64,000 nt of DNA from contig JAOPZS010000084.1 of the NCBI GenBank assembly GCA_025963965.1, positions 1 to 64,000 on the forward strand, written 5' to 3'. The position numbers were made by a program, and so were the translations under genes. Source of the DNA: Solirubrobacterales bacterium (GTDB lineage: Bacteria > Actinomycetota > Thermoleophilia > Solirubrobacterales > Solirubrobacteraceae). How positions within the stretch are numbered: the first letter of the stretch is position 1; each line of letters opens with the position of its first letter. Under the pieces are notes generated by a model, which was not told the origin of the DNA, made no database searches, and saw only the letters and a program-made list of their open reading frames with translations. This document shows, one piece after another, positions 1 through 9,902 of the stretch.

Positions 1-2
1 TC

Positions 3-158
3 GGCAGCCTCGTCGTGAGCTACGGCCAAGGCCTCTTCGGGTGGCACGAGGGCGGCTTCCGCACGCCCGTCGAGCTCGTCACGATCGCCGAGGTCGCAGC
101 AGTGCTGTTGCTGTCAGCAGCGCTCGCGGGGAGCCTCGCTGACCGCAGCTCGGGCTGA
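3..158 (+). CDS. C-terminal fragment of a membrane protein (gene starts upstream of the window)
   Basis: Open frame from base 3 to TGA at 156-158: GSLVVSYGQGLFGWHEGGFRTPVELVTIAEVAAVLLLSAALAGSLADRSSG*; hydrophobic helix. Confidence 0.5.
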   Translation, partial: GSLVVSYGQGLFGWHEGGFRTPVELVTIAEVAAVLLLSAALAGSLADRSSG

Positions 159-272
159 ACGCGGAGACCCTGGGCAAGGCGACCCGTGCGTCGTTGGAAG
201 CGATCGCCACCGACGCGGTTCCGCTGTCCGTTGAGCTTGGAAGCGCTGCTCGAATGGACGGGGAGTCTGGGG

Positions 273-1052
273 TCAGATCGCCGTACGCCCGCCGTCGGCG
301 GCGACGATTGCCCCGGTCACGTAGCTTGCGCGCGGTGACGCGAGGAAGCTCACAACCTCCGCTATCTCCTCGGGCTGCGCCGCACGGCCGACAAGTGTGG
401 TAGCCCCGAGCGCCGTGATGAGATCATCCTGCGAGCCTTCGGTATACACCGGACCGGGCGCGATCGCGTTGACGCGAACACCACTCGGGCTGTACTCAGC
501 GGCCCAGGCTCTGGTCATTGCCGACAAGCTCGCCTTGGTCGCCGAGTAGGCAGCACCGCCGGCGAGTCCGACCTGAGCGGCCATGCTGCTGATGTTGATG
601 ATGCTCCCCTCGCCCCGGGCCGCCATCCCCGGCGCGAAAGCGCCGACGAGCACGAACGCTGAGCGGACATTCGCTGCGAACATCGCGTCGAACGTGTCGA
701 CCTCGAAGTCCGCCGTCGGGGCCCACGCGGAGAACCCGCCGTTGTTAACCAGAACATCGGCATCTCCGACCAGAGCGGCCAGACGCGTCACGTCCGCAGC
801 GTCACCGAGATCGGCCGCCTCAAAGCGGGCGCTGCCACCGACGGTGCTGATCGCGTCTACGACTTCCGCGCCGCGCTTGGCGTCTCGGCCATGGACGATG
901 ACCTCGACGCCGTCGAGACCGAGTCGCAGCGCGATCGCCTTTCCGATTCCTGAGGTCGCGCCTGTCACCAGCGCCTTGTGTCCCTCGAAGTCGTCGTTCC
1001 GTGCGGCTGACATTGCTCGCTCCTTAGGTGGATGGGACAAGCCCCTCCCCAC
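273..1052 (-). CDS. SDR family NAD(P)-dependent oxidoreductase
   Basis: TGATSGIGKAIA cofactor motif, NNGG, YSATKAS catalytic motif, C-terminal YVTGAIVAADGG. Confidence 0.93.
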   Translation of the reverse strand: MGRGLSHPPKERAMSAARNDDFEGHKALVTGATSGIGKAIALRLGLDGVEVIVHGRDAKRGAEVVDAISTVGGSARFEAADLGDAADVTRLAALVGDADVLVNNGGFSAWAPTADFEVDTFDAMFAANVRSAFVLVGAFAPGMAARGEGSIINISSMAAQVGLAGGAAYSATKASLSAMTRAWAAEYSPSGVRVNAIAPGPVYTEGSQDDLITALGATTLVGRAAQPEEIAEVVSFLASPRASYVTGAIVAADGGRTAI

Positions 1053-1225
1053 ATATCGCTCGGCTCAGCGTGCCACTAGCTGAACCTCGTCGTGTTAGCC
1101 AAAGCTCTAATGCTTGCGCCCGATTCCTGTCGGAAGCGCTAAGCGCGAGTGCGTGGTCCCAGAGCACGAATACGCCCCGTAACACGGGCCGGCAACGAAC
1201 GGCGATCTGCCGCGTGACGACACGA

Positions 1226-2512
1226 TCATCTGTCGCGCGGGGCCCCGTTTTGGTCGAGCGAGTCGTCCTCGAGCGTGTCGATCAGGCAAACCAGCTCGAG
1301 GAGGCCGGCGAACGTCCGCGGGTCATAGCCAGTCGTCTCGGCGATGCGCCCTAGCCGATAGCGCACAGTGTTGGCATGCACGAACAGTGTCGTCGCGGCA
1401 CGGTTCACGTTGAGATCACTGGCCGCAAAGGCGCGAACCGTCGCCTTGACCATCGCGAGCTCCTCTGAGGGCAGAGCTTTGAGTTCGGCCCCTTTGGACA
1501 TGATCATCGCTTTCGCGGTCGAATCTGAACTGATCAACGCGCACTCCAACGAGGACAGGTCACCTAGCGCGACGACCGGCCGGGCCGCCGAGGAGTAGGA
1601 GAGGGACAGCGTGGCCTCCCGGTAGGCATTTGCGACGCCCGCGAAACCGGACGCGGGTCCGCTGACGCCGTAGCGGATGTCCGTCTCCTGATCGTCGAGA
1701 GCCTGCTGCCGCGCTGCTCGGATGCTGGTGGCACGACGCGCCGGAGCAGCCGCCGGCGTGATTAGAACGATCTCGCCTTGACGGATCGCGATCAGTGGCC
1801 GGGCGCGACCCACCGACATTGCGTCCCCGAGGGTTTCACGGGCCGCCTGCAGCGCATCAGGGACGGGCGCGGCGGCCCGGTCAACGCGTCCGACAACGAC
1901 GATCAACGGCCCAGCAGGGTCGAGCCCCGGCGCCGCAGGGTGGCGCCCTCGGTCCGTCGGCGGATAGCCGCCGATCAGGCGCTCAATGAGGTCTCGCTCG
2001 GCGCGTCCACTCTGCATGCGCACGCGAGCTTCCTCCCGGGCGTACGCCTCTGCAGCCTGAGTGGTCACGACGTCCATGGCCTGCATCGCGAACCGGGCCA
2101 GATGCAGCGAGGCCTCACGTGGAACCTTGAGGCGTGTCGCTTCTCGTGCGCACGCGTCCCAAAAAGCAAACAGCGCTGCACGATACGCATGCTGGAAATC
2201 CTCGGGGCTTACGCCCTGGTGGACGCGTCTGCGAGCAACTTCTCGCACCACCTCAACATCCTCGCGACGCAACTCGATGCCCTCCGCGAGTGCGCGAGCC
2301 AGCAGCTGACCTGTCGCCGTTGCACCGGCAAGCACATCCCGCAGCAGCTCGGGTGAGCTGGCTCGATAACGCGGGATCTCCTCGACGATGCGATGGGCCA
2401 TCGCTCCGCCGAGCTTGTCCTCCTGCGCTAGCAGCGTCTCGCCGACCTTCCGGATCGCGCCAAGCCGCAGCGCCTCGGCAGCTTGGGGAGATGTTGTAGA
2501 GCGCGTAGCCAT
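1226..2512 (-). CDS. PucR/CdaR-like helix-turn-helix transcriptional regulator
   Basis: C-terminal FAASDLNVNRAATTLFVHANTVRYRLGRIAETTGYDPRTF is the PucR-type HTH; start chosen at internal Met (MATRSTT...) of the 460-aa ORF. Confidence 0.85.
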   Translation of the reverse strand: MATRSTTSPQAAEALRLGAIRKVGETLLAQEDKLGGAMAHRIVEEIPRYRASSPELLRDVLAGATATGQLLARALAEGIELRREDVEVVREVARRRVHQGVSPEDFQHAYRAALFAFWDACAREATRLKVPREASLHLARFAMQAMDVVTTQAAEAYAREEARVRMQSGRAERDLIERLIGGYPPTDRGRHPAAPGLDPAGPLIVVVGRVDRAAAPVPDALQAARETLGDAMSVGRARPLIAIRQGEIVLITPAAAPARRATSIRAARQQALDDQETDIRYGVSGPASGFAGVANAYREATLSLSYSSAARPVVALGDLSSLECALISSDSTAKAMIMSKGAELKALPSEELAMVKATVRAFAASDLNVNRAATTLFVHANTVRYRLGRIAETTGYDPRTFAGLLELVCLIDTLEDDSLDQNGAPRDR

Positions 2513-2657
2513 AGGCCGCTGGTTCGATCCTACAACGATCTCTGCGATGCATTGGAGGTTTCGCGCACGCCAAGGGGTCAGGGGCGGTAACGCGGCCCGC
2601 GGGATCAACGGCCTGCGATGATCGAGAAATGGTGCGTGTGATGATCGAACGGTCAGC

Positions 2658-4322
2658 GTGAGCGGCGCCGGAGACAGCCGAGGCGGTGGGGGGGACGGCG
2701 CATTTCCGGTGCTGGGAGCGGCGCAGCTGGCGGAAGCGGCGCCCTTTGGCAGCGAGCGACAGGTTGCTGTCGGAGACTTGCTGTTCGAAGCCGGCGCAGC
2801 AAACTACGAGTTGTTTGTCGTCCTCGAAGGCGAGGCGGAGGTCGTCAGAGTCGAGGGCGACGGGGCGGATGTGATCGCGACCTTCGGGCCCGGCGGATTC
2901 GTGGGCGAGCTCACACTGCTGACGGGGCAGCGCCGTTTTCTTACCGGCCGCATCACGAAGGCCGGCCGCGTACTCGTTATCGAGCAGGCGGACTTTCGGA
3001 GACTGATGAGTCTCCGTCCTGCGCTGGCTGAGACGATCTTCGGTGCGCTTCTCGCCAGGCGCGAGATCCTTCGCTCCGGAGGCGGTTCACTCGCGATCCG
3101 GATCATCGGCTCGCACCACTCACCGGCGGCGATGAGCTTGCGCGCCTACGCGGAGCACTCTCGCCTTGCCCACACGTGGATCGACCTCGAGGAAGCCGAG
3201 GACGTAACCATGCTGCTGAGCAGCATGGGGCTAACCGCCGATGACACCCCGGTGGTCGTCACCCCGACTGGGCTGCTGACGCACGCGACCCCCGCGGGGT
3301 TCGCGGAGTCGCTCGGCCTGACGTTCCAGGCCGTGCCAGGCTTTGTTTTCGACCTGGTCGTCGTCGGTAGCGGTCCGGCCGGGCTGTCCGCCGCTGTCTA
3401 TGGGGCTTCCGAGGGCCTTCGCACCGTCTCACTCGACGCCGTCGCGATCGGTGGCCAGGCGGGATCGAGCTCGAGGATCGAGAATTACGCCGGTTTTCCC
3501 GACGGCATCTCGGGCGGTGATCTCACCGCCAGGGTTGCGATCCAGGCAATGCGGCTGGGCGCCCGTCTGAATGCGCCGTGCGAGGTCGCTGGACTGCGAT
3601 CAGAGGCGAGCTTCCACGTCGTCGTCCTGAAGGACGGCAGCGAGATCCCGGCCCGCTCCGTCATCATCGCCTCTGGCGCTCAGTATCGGCGCCTGAACGT
3701 CGAGAACCTCGCACGTTTCGAGGGAGCGGGCGTCTACTACGCCGCGACCGATCTTGAGGCGCGGGCATGCTCCGGGTCGCCCGTGCTCGTGGTCGGCGGG
3801 GGAAACTCCGCCGGGCAGGCCGCGATCTACCTGAGCCAGAGCAAGTGCGGCGTCAAGCTCGCGATCCGCGGCGGCGACCTGGATCACAGCATGTCCCGTT
3901 ACCTGATCGAGCGCATCGACGCAGACCCCAGCATCGAGCTCGTCACAGGCGTAGAAGTCGACGCAGTCGCCGGGACCGACAGCCTGCAGCAGGTAACACT
4001 CCGTCACACGGCGGCAGGAGAGAACGAGACGTTCCCGTGCTCGGGCCTGTTCTGCTTCATCGGTGCGCGCCCGCAGACCGGCTGGCTCGACGGCGCCATC
4101 CAGCTCAATCCAGACGGTTTCATTCTCACCGACCGCCAGCTCGAAGCAGGGACGAGCCGCGAACTCTTCCGACCGCTGCCCTTCGAGACATCGCTCGCCG
4201 GAGTGTTCGCAGCGGGAGATGTCCGCCACGGGTCGATGAAGCGGGTCGCCGCCGCCGTCGGCGAGGGATCAAGCGCCGTACGCTCCGTCCACCAGCGACT
4301 CGCAAACGCAGCGGCTGCCTGA
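2658..4322 (+). CDS. Cyclic nucleotide-binding domain fused to thioredoxin-reductase-like FAD oxidoreductase
   Basis: N-terminal CNB-like region (GDLLFEAGAANYELFVVLEGEAEVV...GPGGFVGELTLLTGQRR), then VVGSGPAGLSAAVYGASEGL, GGQAGSSSRIENYAGFP, VVGGGNSAGQAA, AGDVRHGSMKRVAAAVGEGS. Confidence 0.9.
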   Translation: MSGAGDSRGGGGDGAFPVLGAAQLAEAAPFGSERQVAVGDLLFEAGAANYELFVVLEGEAEVVRVEGDGADVIATFGPGGFVGELTLLTGQRRFLTGRITKAGRVLVIEQADFRRLMSLRPALAETIFGALLARREILRSGGGSLAIRIIGSHHSPAAMSLRAYAEHSRLAHTWIDLEEAEDVTMLLSSMGLTADDTPVVVTPTGLLTHATPAGFAESLGLTFQAVPGFVFDLVVVGSGPAGLSAAVYGASEGLRTVSLDAVAIGGQAGSSSRIENYAGFPDGISGGDLTARVAIQAMRLGARLNAPCEVAGLRSEASFHVVVLKDGSEIPARSVIIASGAQYRRLNVENLARFEGAGVYYAATDLEARACSGSPVLVVGGGNSAGQAAIYLSQSKCGVKLAIRGGDLDHSMSRYLIERIDADPSIELVTGVEVDAVAGTDSLQQVTLRHTAAGENETFPCSGLFCFIGARPQTGWLDGAIQLNPDGFILTDRQLEAGTSRELFRPLPFETSLAGVFAAGDVRHGSMKRVAAAVGEGSSAVRSVHQRLANAAAA

Positions 4323-4483
4323 GCCTAACGGCGCGTTCCGCTGATCGACCTGGGTGTCTGATGACACCTCGCGTTGGTCCGGTAGCCGAGGCGAGCGCTA
4401 CGACCCGAACGTTCTCCAGGCCCCGAGATACGCTGGGGCTTGTCCCGATTCGGTCCCGGGGGAACGTGAGACGATGGTCTGGG

Positions 4484-7240
4484 ATGGTGAGGGGATCGGA
4501 ACAGAGGGTGCCTCTCTTCGGCCGCGCCGAGGAGCTCGGTGTAGTGCGGGGCTTGCTGGACGGCGTCGAACGCGAGGGCGCCGCGCTCGTCCTGCGGGGC
4601 GAGCCGGGCATCGGCAAGTCGCGGCTCCTCGCGGAGGCAGTCCAGGACGCTCGCGAGCGCGGGATGCTCGTCCTGACCGCTGCAGGTGTCCAGTCTGAAG
4701 CGAGGCTGCCCTTTGCGGGGCTGCACCAGCTGCTGCGCCCGGTCCGCGACCGCGCGGTGCATCTGGCCACTGTTCAACGCCAAGCCCTCGACGCCGCCTT
4801 CGGTCTGAGCGAGGAGGTTGTGCCCGAGCCGTTCCGGATCGCGATGGCCGCGCTCGACCTCATCTCTGAGGTCGCCGCGGAGAGTCCCGTGCTGGTCGCC
4901 GTCGAGGACGCTCACTGGCTGGACCGCGCATCCGCGGACACGCTCGCGTTCGTCGCCCGGCGCATCGAGTCCGATCAGGTGCTGCTGCTCGTCGCTGCAC
5001 GCGACGGCTACCCGGGGGGTCTCGCCCACGCCGGGCTCTCGGAGCTCAGGCTTACCGCCCTTGACGACGCGACCGCCGCAGCGCTGCTCGACTCGGTCGC
5101 ACCCGACCTCTCGCTGGGCGTCCGCAGACGCGTCCTCGATGGTGCGGCCGGTAACCCTCTGGCGCTGACGGAGCTGCCGGCAGCCTTTGCTCGTGGCGCC
5201 AACGATGAGGGATGGCTCGCCGGTGCGGCTCCACTCACCGAACGTCTCGAGCGCGCATTCGCCGACCGCGTATCCGACCTTCCCGACAGGACGCGCGTAC
5301 TGCTGCTGGCCGCTGCGCTCAGCGACGAGGACCGTCTCGACGAGATCTTGGCTGCAAGCACGGCCGTGGCGGGCACCGCCGTGGACCTGGCCAGCGCAGC
5401 GCCGGCCGTGGAGTCTGGCATTGTCGACGCCGATCTACGGACTATCCGGTTTCGTCACCCGCTGATCAGGTCGGCGATCGTCCAGAGCGCAGATCTGACG
5501 AAGCGGCGGCGCGTGCACGAGGCATTGGCCGACCTGCTTCACGATCAGCCTGACCGGCGAGCGTGGCATCGCGCGGCCCTGCTCTCAGGCGAGCATGAGG
5601 ATGTCGCGGGCGAACTCGAACAGGCAGCCGACCGGGCGCGGGGGAGGGGCGCGGCCGCGATCGCGGTCACCGCGCTGAGACGCGCAGCCGAGCTCGGCGA
5701 GCCGGCAAGCCGTGTGCGTCGCCTGCTCGCTGCTGCCGGCCTCGCTGTCGAGCTCGGGCGACGGGACCTCGTGGAACCCGTACTCCGCGAGGCCCGCGAA
5801 GCAGACCTGGGAGAGCTTGAACTCGCCAGGGTCTCATGGGTCGAAGAGACATCGATCACCCGCCCACTGGCTGCCGACCGATACATGTCGATCATCGCTG
5901 CCGCTGAACGCTCCGCGAGCGCAGGCGAGCATGATCTTCACGTGAATCTCCTGTGGCTCGCTGTGTCACGCGCATGGTGGGTAGATCCGGGCCCCGAGGT
6001 GAGACGAGCGCTGGTCGCTGCTTCCGACCGCCTCGGCGATGAGAACGCCGAGGACCCGCGCGTGTTCGCGGTCCACGCCTACGCCGACCCGCTCGCCCAC
6101 GCCGACGGCGTCCTTACACGGCTGCGGCGCGCCGCACACGAGAGGAGCGTTGACACCGACACAGCCCGGTTCTTCGGGCCGGCCGCGCTTGTCGTCGGTG
6201 CGTTTGACCTCGGCGCCGACTTCTTGAAGGTGGCAATCGAAGGGCTGCGCGCGGACGGAAGACTCGGTCACCTGCCACGGTTGCTCGTCCTCTACTCCTC
6301 GATGACGGCCCGGACCGGCGACTGGCAGGCGGCCGTCACCTCCGCAGCCGAGGCCCGGCGGCTGGCGGAGGAGTTCGCGGACCCGCAGTGGGCAGCCGCC
6401 GCCGACACCGCCACCTCGATCGTGGCCGCGATGCGCGGGGATGAGCAGACAGCCGTCGAGATGGCCACCCGGGCGGAGCTGATCGCGGAGCCCGCGGGCG
6501 CGAACATCACGATGGCTTTCGCCCAGTTCGGGAGGGTGCTTGCCGCTCTCGCCGCCAGCCGAGACGATGACGCCTACGTGACGGCCGACCGTCTCTTTGA
6601 CCCTGCCGACCCGGCTTATCACCCGGTGATCTCGTCGTGGCTGATCGCCGACCTCGCCGAGGCGGCGTCCCGCACGAACCGGCTCGACGCCGCCCGCGCT
6701 CGGGCCGCGCAAGTCGAGTCGACCGTCGGAGAGCGGCCCGGCACCTGGATCGCGATTGAGCTGAGCCACGCCAGAGCACTGCTCGCAGACCCCGCCGAAG
6801 CTCGCGATCGATACGAAGAGGCACTGTCACGAGATCTCGCCAGGTGGCCGTTCCAGCGCGCCCGGATCCAACTCTCGTACGGGCAGTGGCTGCGGCGACG
6901 CCGGCAGATCGCGGGCTCGCGCATCCTGCTGCGAGACGCTCGCGACGCTTTCGACGCGCTTGGATCTACGCCCTGGGCGGAGCAGGCACAGCGCGAGCTT
7001 CGCGCCTCGGGGGAAGGCACCCGCCGCCAGATGCCGGAGGCGCGCGACGAGCTGACCGCCCAAGAGCTGCAGATCGCCCAACTGGCCGGCGAGGGCCTCA
7101 CCAACCGGGAGATCGGCCAGCGCCTGTTTCTCTCGCACCGGACGATCAGCACACACCTCTACCGGGTGTTTCCCAAGCTCGGAGTGACCTCGAGAGCCGA
7201 GCTGAGCATCGCGCTGGCGTCGCAGGTGACCCAGCCCTAG
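4484..7240 (+). CDS. LuxR family regulator with AAA+ ATPase domain
   Basis: GRAEEL...LRGEPGIGKSRLLAEAV Walker A, VEDAHWLD, C-terminal LTAQELQIAQLAGEGLTNREIGQRLFLSHRTISTHLYRVFPKLGV; start taken at MVRGSEQRV (4484), in frame with the 3767 ORF. Confidence 0.9.
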   Translation: MVRGSEQRVPLFGRAEELGVVRGLLDGVEREGAALVLRGEPGIGKSRLLAEAVQDARERGMLVLTAAGVQSEARLPFAGLHQLLRPVRDRAVHLATVQRQALDAAFGLSEEVVPEPFRIAMAALDLISEVAAESPVLVAVEDAHWLDRASADTLAFVARRIESDQVLLLVAARDGYPGGLAHAGLSELRLTALDDATAAALLDSVAPDLSLGVRRRVLDGAAGNPLALTELPAAFARGANDEGWLAGAAPLTERLERAFADRVSDLPDRTRVLLLAAALSDEDRLDEILAASTAVAGTAVDLASAAPAVESGIVDADLRTIRFRHPLIRSAIVQSADLTKRRRVHEALADLLHDQPDRRAWHRAALLSGEHEDVAGELEQAADRARGRGAAAIAVTALRRAAELGEPASRVRRLLAAAGLAVELGRRDLVEPVLREAREADLGELELARVSWVEETSITRPLAADRYMSIIAAAERSASAGEHDLHVNLLWLAVSRAWWVDPGPEVRRALVAASDRLGDENAEDPRVFAVHAYADPLAHADGVLTRLRRAAHERSVDTDTARFFGPAALVVGAFDLGADFLKVAIEGLRADGRLGHLPRLLVLYSSMTARTGDWQAAVTSAAEARRLAEEFADPQWAAAADTATSIVAAMRGDEQTAVEMATRAELIAEPAGANITMAFAQFGRVLAALAASRDDDAYVTADRLFDPADPAYHPVISSWLIADLAEAASRTNRLDAARARAAQVESTVGERPGTWIAIELSHARALLADPAEARDRYEEALSRDLARWPFQRARIQLSYGQWLRRRRQIAGSRILLRDARDAFDALGSTPWAEQAQRELRASGEGTRRQMPEARDELTAQELQIAQLAGEGLTNREIGQRLFLSHRTISTHLYRVFPKLGVTSRAELSIALASQVTQP

Positions 7241-7386
7241 CAGTACCGCGGCAACGACGACCTACGTATGCGGCGCGCGAAAACGGGCGTCAGCTGACGG
7301 ATGACTCAGCTGCAGGCGCGCGCGAGAGTCAGGCAGACGAGATCTTGGCTTCGAAGCGAGGCCGACCGAGACAAACGGAGGTCACA

Positions 7387-8091
7387 ATGACTGATGTAAA
7401 GAACGTCGTGCTCGTCCACGGTGGGTTCGTGGATGGCTCCGGCTGGGAAGGCGTCTACCGCCTGCTCAGGCAGGAGGGGCTGAACGTCAGCGTCGTGCAG
7501 AACCCGACCCTCTCGCTGGGGGACGACGCGGCCATCACGCGGCGCGTGCTCGACCAGCAGGACGGGCCCGCGATTCTGGTCGGGCACTCCTACGGCGGCG
7601 CAGTGATCAGTGAGGCCGGCACTCACGCGAACGTCGCGGGGCTCGCCTATATCACCGCGTTCGCCCCCGACCAGGGCGAGTCCGTCAACACGCTGATCGA
7701 AGGCTTCCCCCAGGACGGTCCGCAGCCACCCATCTTGCCGCCCCAGGACGGGTTCCTCTTCTTGGACCGCGCGAAGTTTGCGGACTCGTTCGCCGCTGAC
7801 GTCGACCCCGCCCAGGCAGCCTTCATGGCCGACTCGCAGGTTCCCTGGGGCCTGGACGCGCTCGGCGGCCCGGTCACCGACCCCGCGTGGCGGCACAAGC
7901 CGACCTGGTACCTGATCGCGACCGACGACCGGATGATCCCGCCGCCCGCACAGCGGACGATGGCGGAGCGCACCGGCGCCACGATCAGCGAGGCGCCCGG
8001 CAGCCACGCGATCTACGTCTCCAGGCCCGCTGTGGTCGGCGACGTGGTCATCCAGGCAGCCGAACGGGCACTCCAGGCAGCTTCGGCGTAG
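7387..8091 (+). CDS. Alpha/beta fold hydrolase
   Basis: VVLVHGGFVDGSGWEGVY, nucleophile elbow GHSYGG, late GSHAIYVSRP; start at MTDVKN. Confidence 0.9.
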   Translation: MTDVKNVVLVHGGFVDGSGWEGVYRLLRQEGLNVSVVQNPTLSLGDDAAITRRVLDQQDGPAILVGHSYGGAVISEAGTHANVAGLAYITAFAPDQGESVNTLIEGFPQDGPQPPILPPQDGFLFLDRAKFADSFAADVDPAQAAFMADSQVPWGLDALGGPVTDPAWRHKPTWYLIATDDRMIPPPAQRTMAERTGATISEAPGSHAIYVSRPAVVGDVVIQAAERALQAASA

Positions 8092-8113
8092 GAGCACCGC
8101 GCCCGGGAGGAAC

Positions 8114-8146
8114 CTGGTCGACAGGGCTGCCGGCCCTGTCGACCAG
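8114..8146. terminator. Perfect 14-bp stem hairpin after the hydrolase gene
   Basis: CTGGTCGACAGGGC-TGCCG-GCCCTGTCGACCAG; no clear U tract. Confidence 0.6.
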
Positions 8147-8285
8147 CACCTCCGGCCCCCGGAGGAGTAGGTGAGCAGCACAGGAGTCCGAGGCTCGTGC
8201 CCCTCCGAGCGGGGCGGATATTCAACCGCTTGGCTGTCCGGGGGCACGCCGCGGTCTTTTACTGCAAGAAGCAGAATGGCCTGAC

Positions 8286-8535
8286 GCCGTTGCCACGGTC
8301 CGCCTGCCGGAACTCGCGCGCTACCGCGCGTCGGCGCGATCCCCCGGATTCCAGCCCAAACTCATGCGCTCGAGTGGACTCGAACCACCACGGGCCGTTA
8401 AGCCCACAAGGCCCTCAACCTCGTACACCGCCGCCATATAGGTCCGCGGGCGTACAGATCGTCCAAATAGCACGCTTTCGCGGACGCATCGGACGCATCT
8501 TGCGCAGCGAGCGTTGCCACGATGTTGCCACGGGG
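8286..8535. repeat. Imperfect direct repeat, copy A (contains tRNA T-arm-like segment on the minus strand)
   Basis: GCCGTTGCCACGGTCCGCCTGCCGGAAC ... CTCATGCGCTCGAGTGGACTCGAACCACCACGGGCCGTTA ... GGACGCATCGGACGCATC ... GTTGCCACG; same order as copy B at 13531-13782. Confidence 0.85.
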
Positions 8536-8636
8536 CTTGCGCAACTCCTGTCCCCGGCCCGCGACAACGACGGGCCTGAGGGCAACGCCGAAGTCGTCGG
8601 GTACTGCGACGACGGCTGGCCCGATTCAATACATCG

Positions 8637-9869
8637 ATGCATTCGCGCCGCACCGACATCCTTCGTGAGCTTCAGGCCCCTGACGAGGCGACGCTCGTCT
8701 TCAACAGCTTCGGCCTCGGAGGCCGCCTTGAGCCCGAGCACGCCGCTGCGTTTCAGGCCGCAACGATCGCTCGCGCCGTGCTCGCCGACAACGTGCCCGA
8801 AGACGTACGCGACAACTTCGAGCGCACACGCAAGCTGCACCTTCACGGCGTACTGGAGTACGAGTTCTTCACGGCGGCCGGCGATTACGCGTTGCTCGTG
8901 CTCGAGGGCGCCCTCCGGGTGCGGTTCCTCGCACTCTACAGCGACGGCATCCCGCTGATGCGCGGAGACGCCGAGGAGCTGCTCCACCCGGAGACATTCG
9001 AGGACGTGCTCGCTGCCCGTGGCGCCCGGCTGAGAGGAGGCGACGGTTCGACCCATCGGCTACCGCTGAGCGCGGACGCTCTGCTCGCATGGGCTCGACG
9101 CGAGCAGCTGCTCGCCGGCACACGAGTGAAGATCATCGAGGGCATCCTGACCGAAGGTCGCAATCACGCCGCCCACCCCGTCGGGCACGCGATCAACACG
9201 CCCGTGGACTCCGCGCGAACCCTTGGCGACGTCGCCGAGACCATCAACAAGCTATGGGGTCACGACACGCCGGGAGGACGCCTCTTTCCCGGCCCAGTAG
9301 CGCGCCAGCCAAAGGTCGCCGCTGTAGCACCGGACGGCAGCGGCGGCTGCCAAATGCGTCTCGAGCAAGTCCATGAAGCCGACGAGGGCGAGCGCGTCTT
9401 CAACTACGCAGTGTTCCTCGCCGTCGAGGCCGAGCGGCTGATCGAGCCTCGCCGGGGCAGTATTGGCTTCGCGTCCGTGCCGGGCTTCCAGACCACCCGG
9501 TTCCCTTGCGAGCGGATCTGGGAGGGCAACTGGGACGACTTGACGCGAGCCATCGAGAATGGCTCGTTCTCGGGATTGGGCGACATCGCCGATCACCTCG
9601 ACCGGGTCTTTCTCATCCGCGTGGGTCAAGGACAAATCGACCTAGCATGCTCACCCGCTGATCTGCTCGCCCTTGAGGAGCAGCCTCGGCCGGTGGTACG
9701 CAGTCACAGCCGACGCGCCCCTGGATGCCTGGGTACACATCCGCGACCACGAGCCCGACATCGCCGGCGGCAGAGAGATCTGCCCCGAGTGCTTTGTCAA
9801 GATCACTGCGAGACGTGTACCGACCGATCAAGCGATCGCAATCGCCCGCTACTCCTCACGCAGTCGTAG
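8637..9869 (+). CDS. HEPN-like domain protein, hypothetical (C-terminus probably frameshifted)
   Basis: Largely helical N-terminal half with EGRNHAAHP = RNxxxH HEPN-type motif at 9159-9176; protein-like sequence switches to frame 1 near 9670-9690 (YAVTADAPLDAWVHIRDHEPDIAGGREICPECFVKITARRVPTDQAIAIARYSS). Confidence 0.55.
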   Translation: MHSRRTDILRELQAPDEATLVFNSFGLGGRLEPEHAAAFQAATIARAVLADNVPEDVRDNFERTRKLHLHGVLEYEFFTAAGDYALLVLEGALRVRFLALYSDGIPLMRGDAEELLHPETFEDVLAARGARLRGGDGSTHRLPLSADALLAWARREQLLAGTRVKIIEGILTEGRNHAAHPVGHAINTPVDSARTLGDVAETINKLWGHDTPGGRLFPGPVARQPKVAAVAPDGSGGCQMRLEQVHEADEGERVFNYAVFLAVEAERLIEPRRGSIGFASVPGFQTTRFPCERIWEGNWDDLTRAIENGSFSGLGDIADHLDRVFLIRVGQGQIDLACSPADLLALEEQPRPVVRSHSRRAPGCLGTHPRPRARHRRRQRDLPRVLCQDHCETCTDRSSDRNRPLLLTQS

Positions 9870-9902
9870 CGACCATGATGCAGCCAGATCAACACCGCAG
9901 TC

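Noticed and set aside
3767-4483. N-terminal 239 aa of the 1157-aa LuxR ORF
   Set aside because: Overlaps the reductase gene in another frame and is Arg-rich noise; true start is near 4484.
8340-8430. Complete tRNA gene in repeat copy A/B
   Set aside because: Only a T-arm and 3'-acceptor-like segment are present; no matching 5' acceptor strand or proper anticodon arm found.
8197-8958. ORF encoding RVDSNHHGPLSPQGPQPRTP-type sequence, and the similar ORFs at 13448 and 35644
   Set aside because: These are translations of the tRNA-T-arm-like repeat (A/B/C), a common annotation artefact, not proteins.
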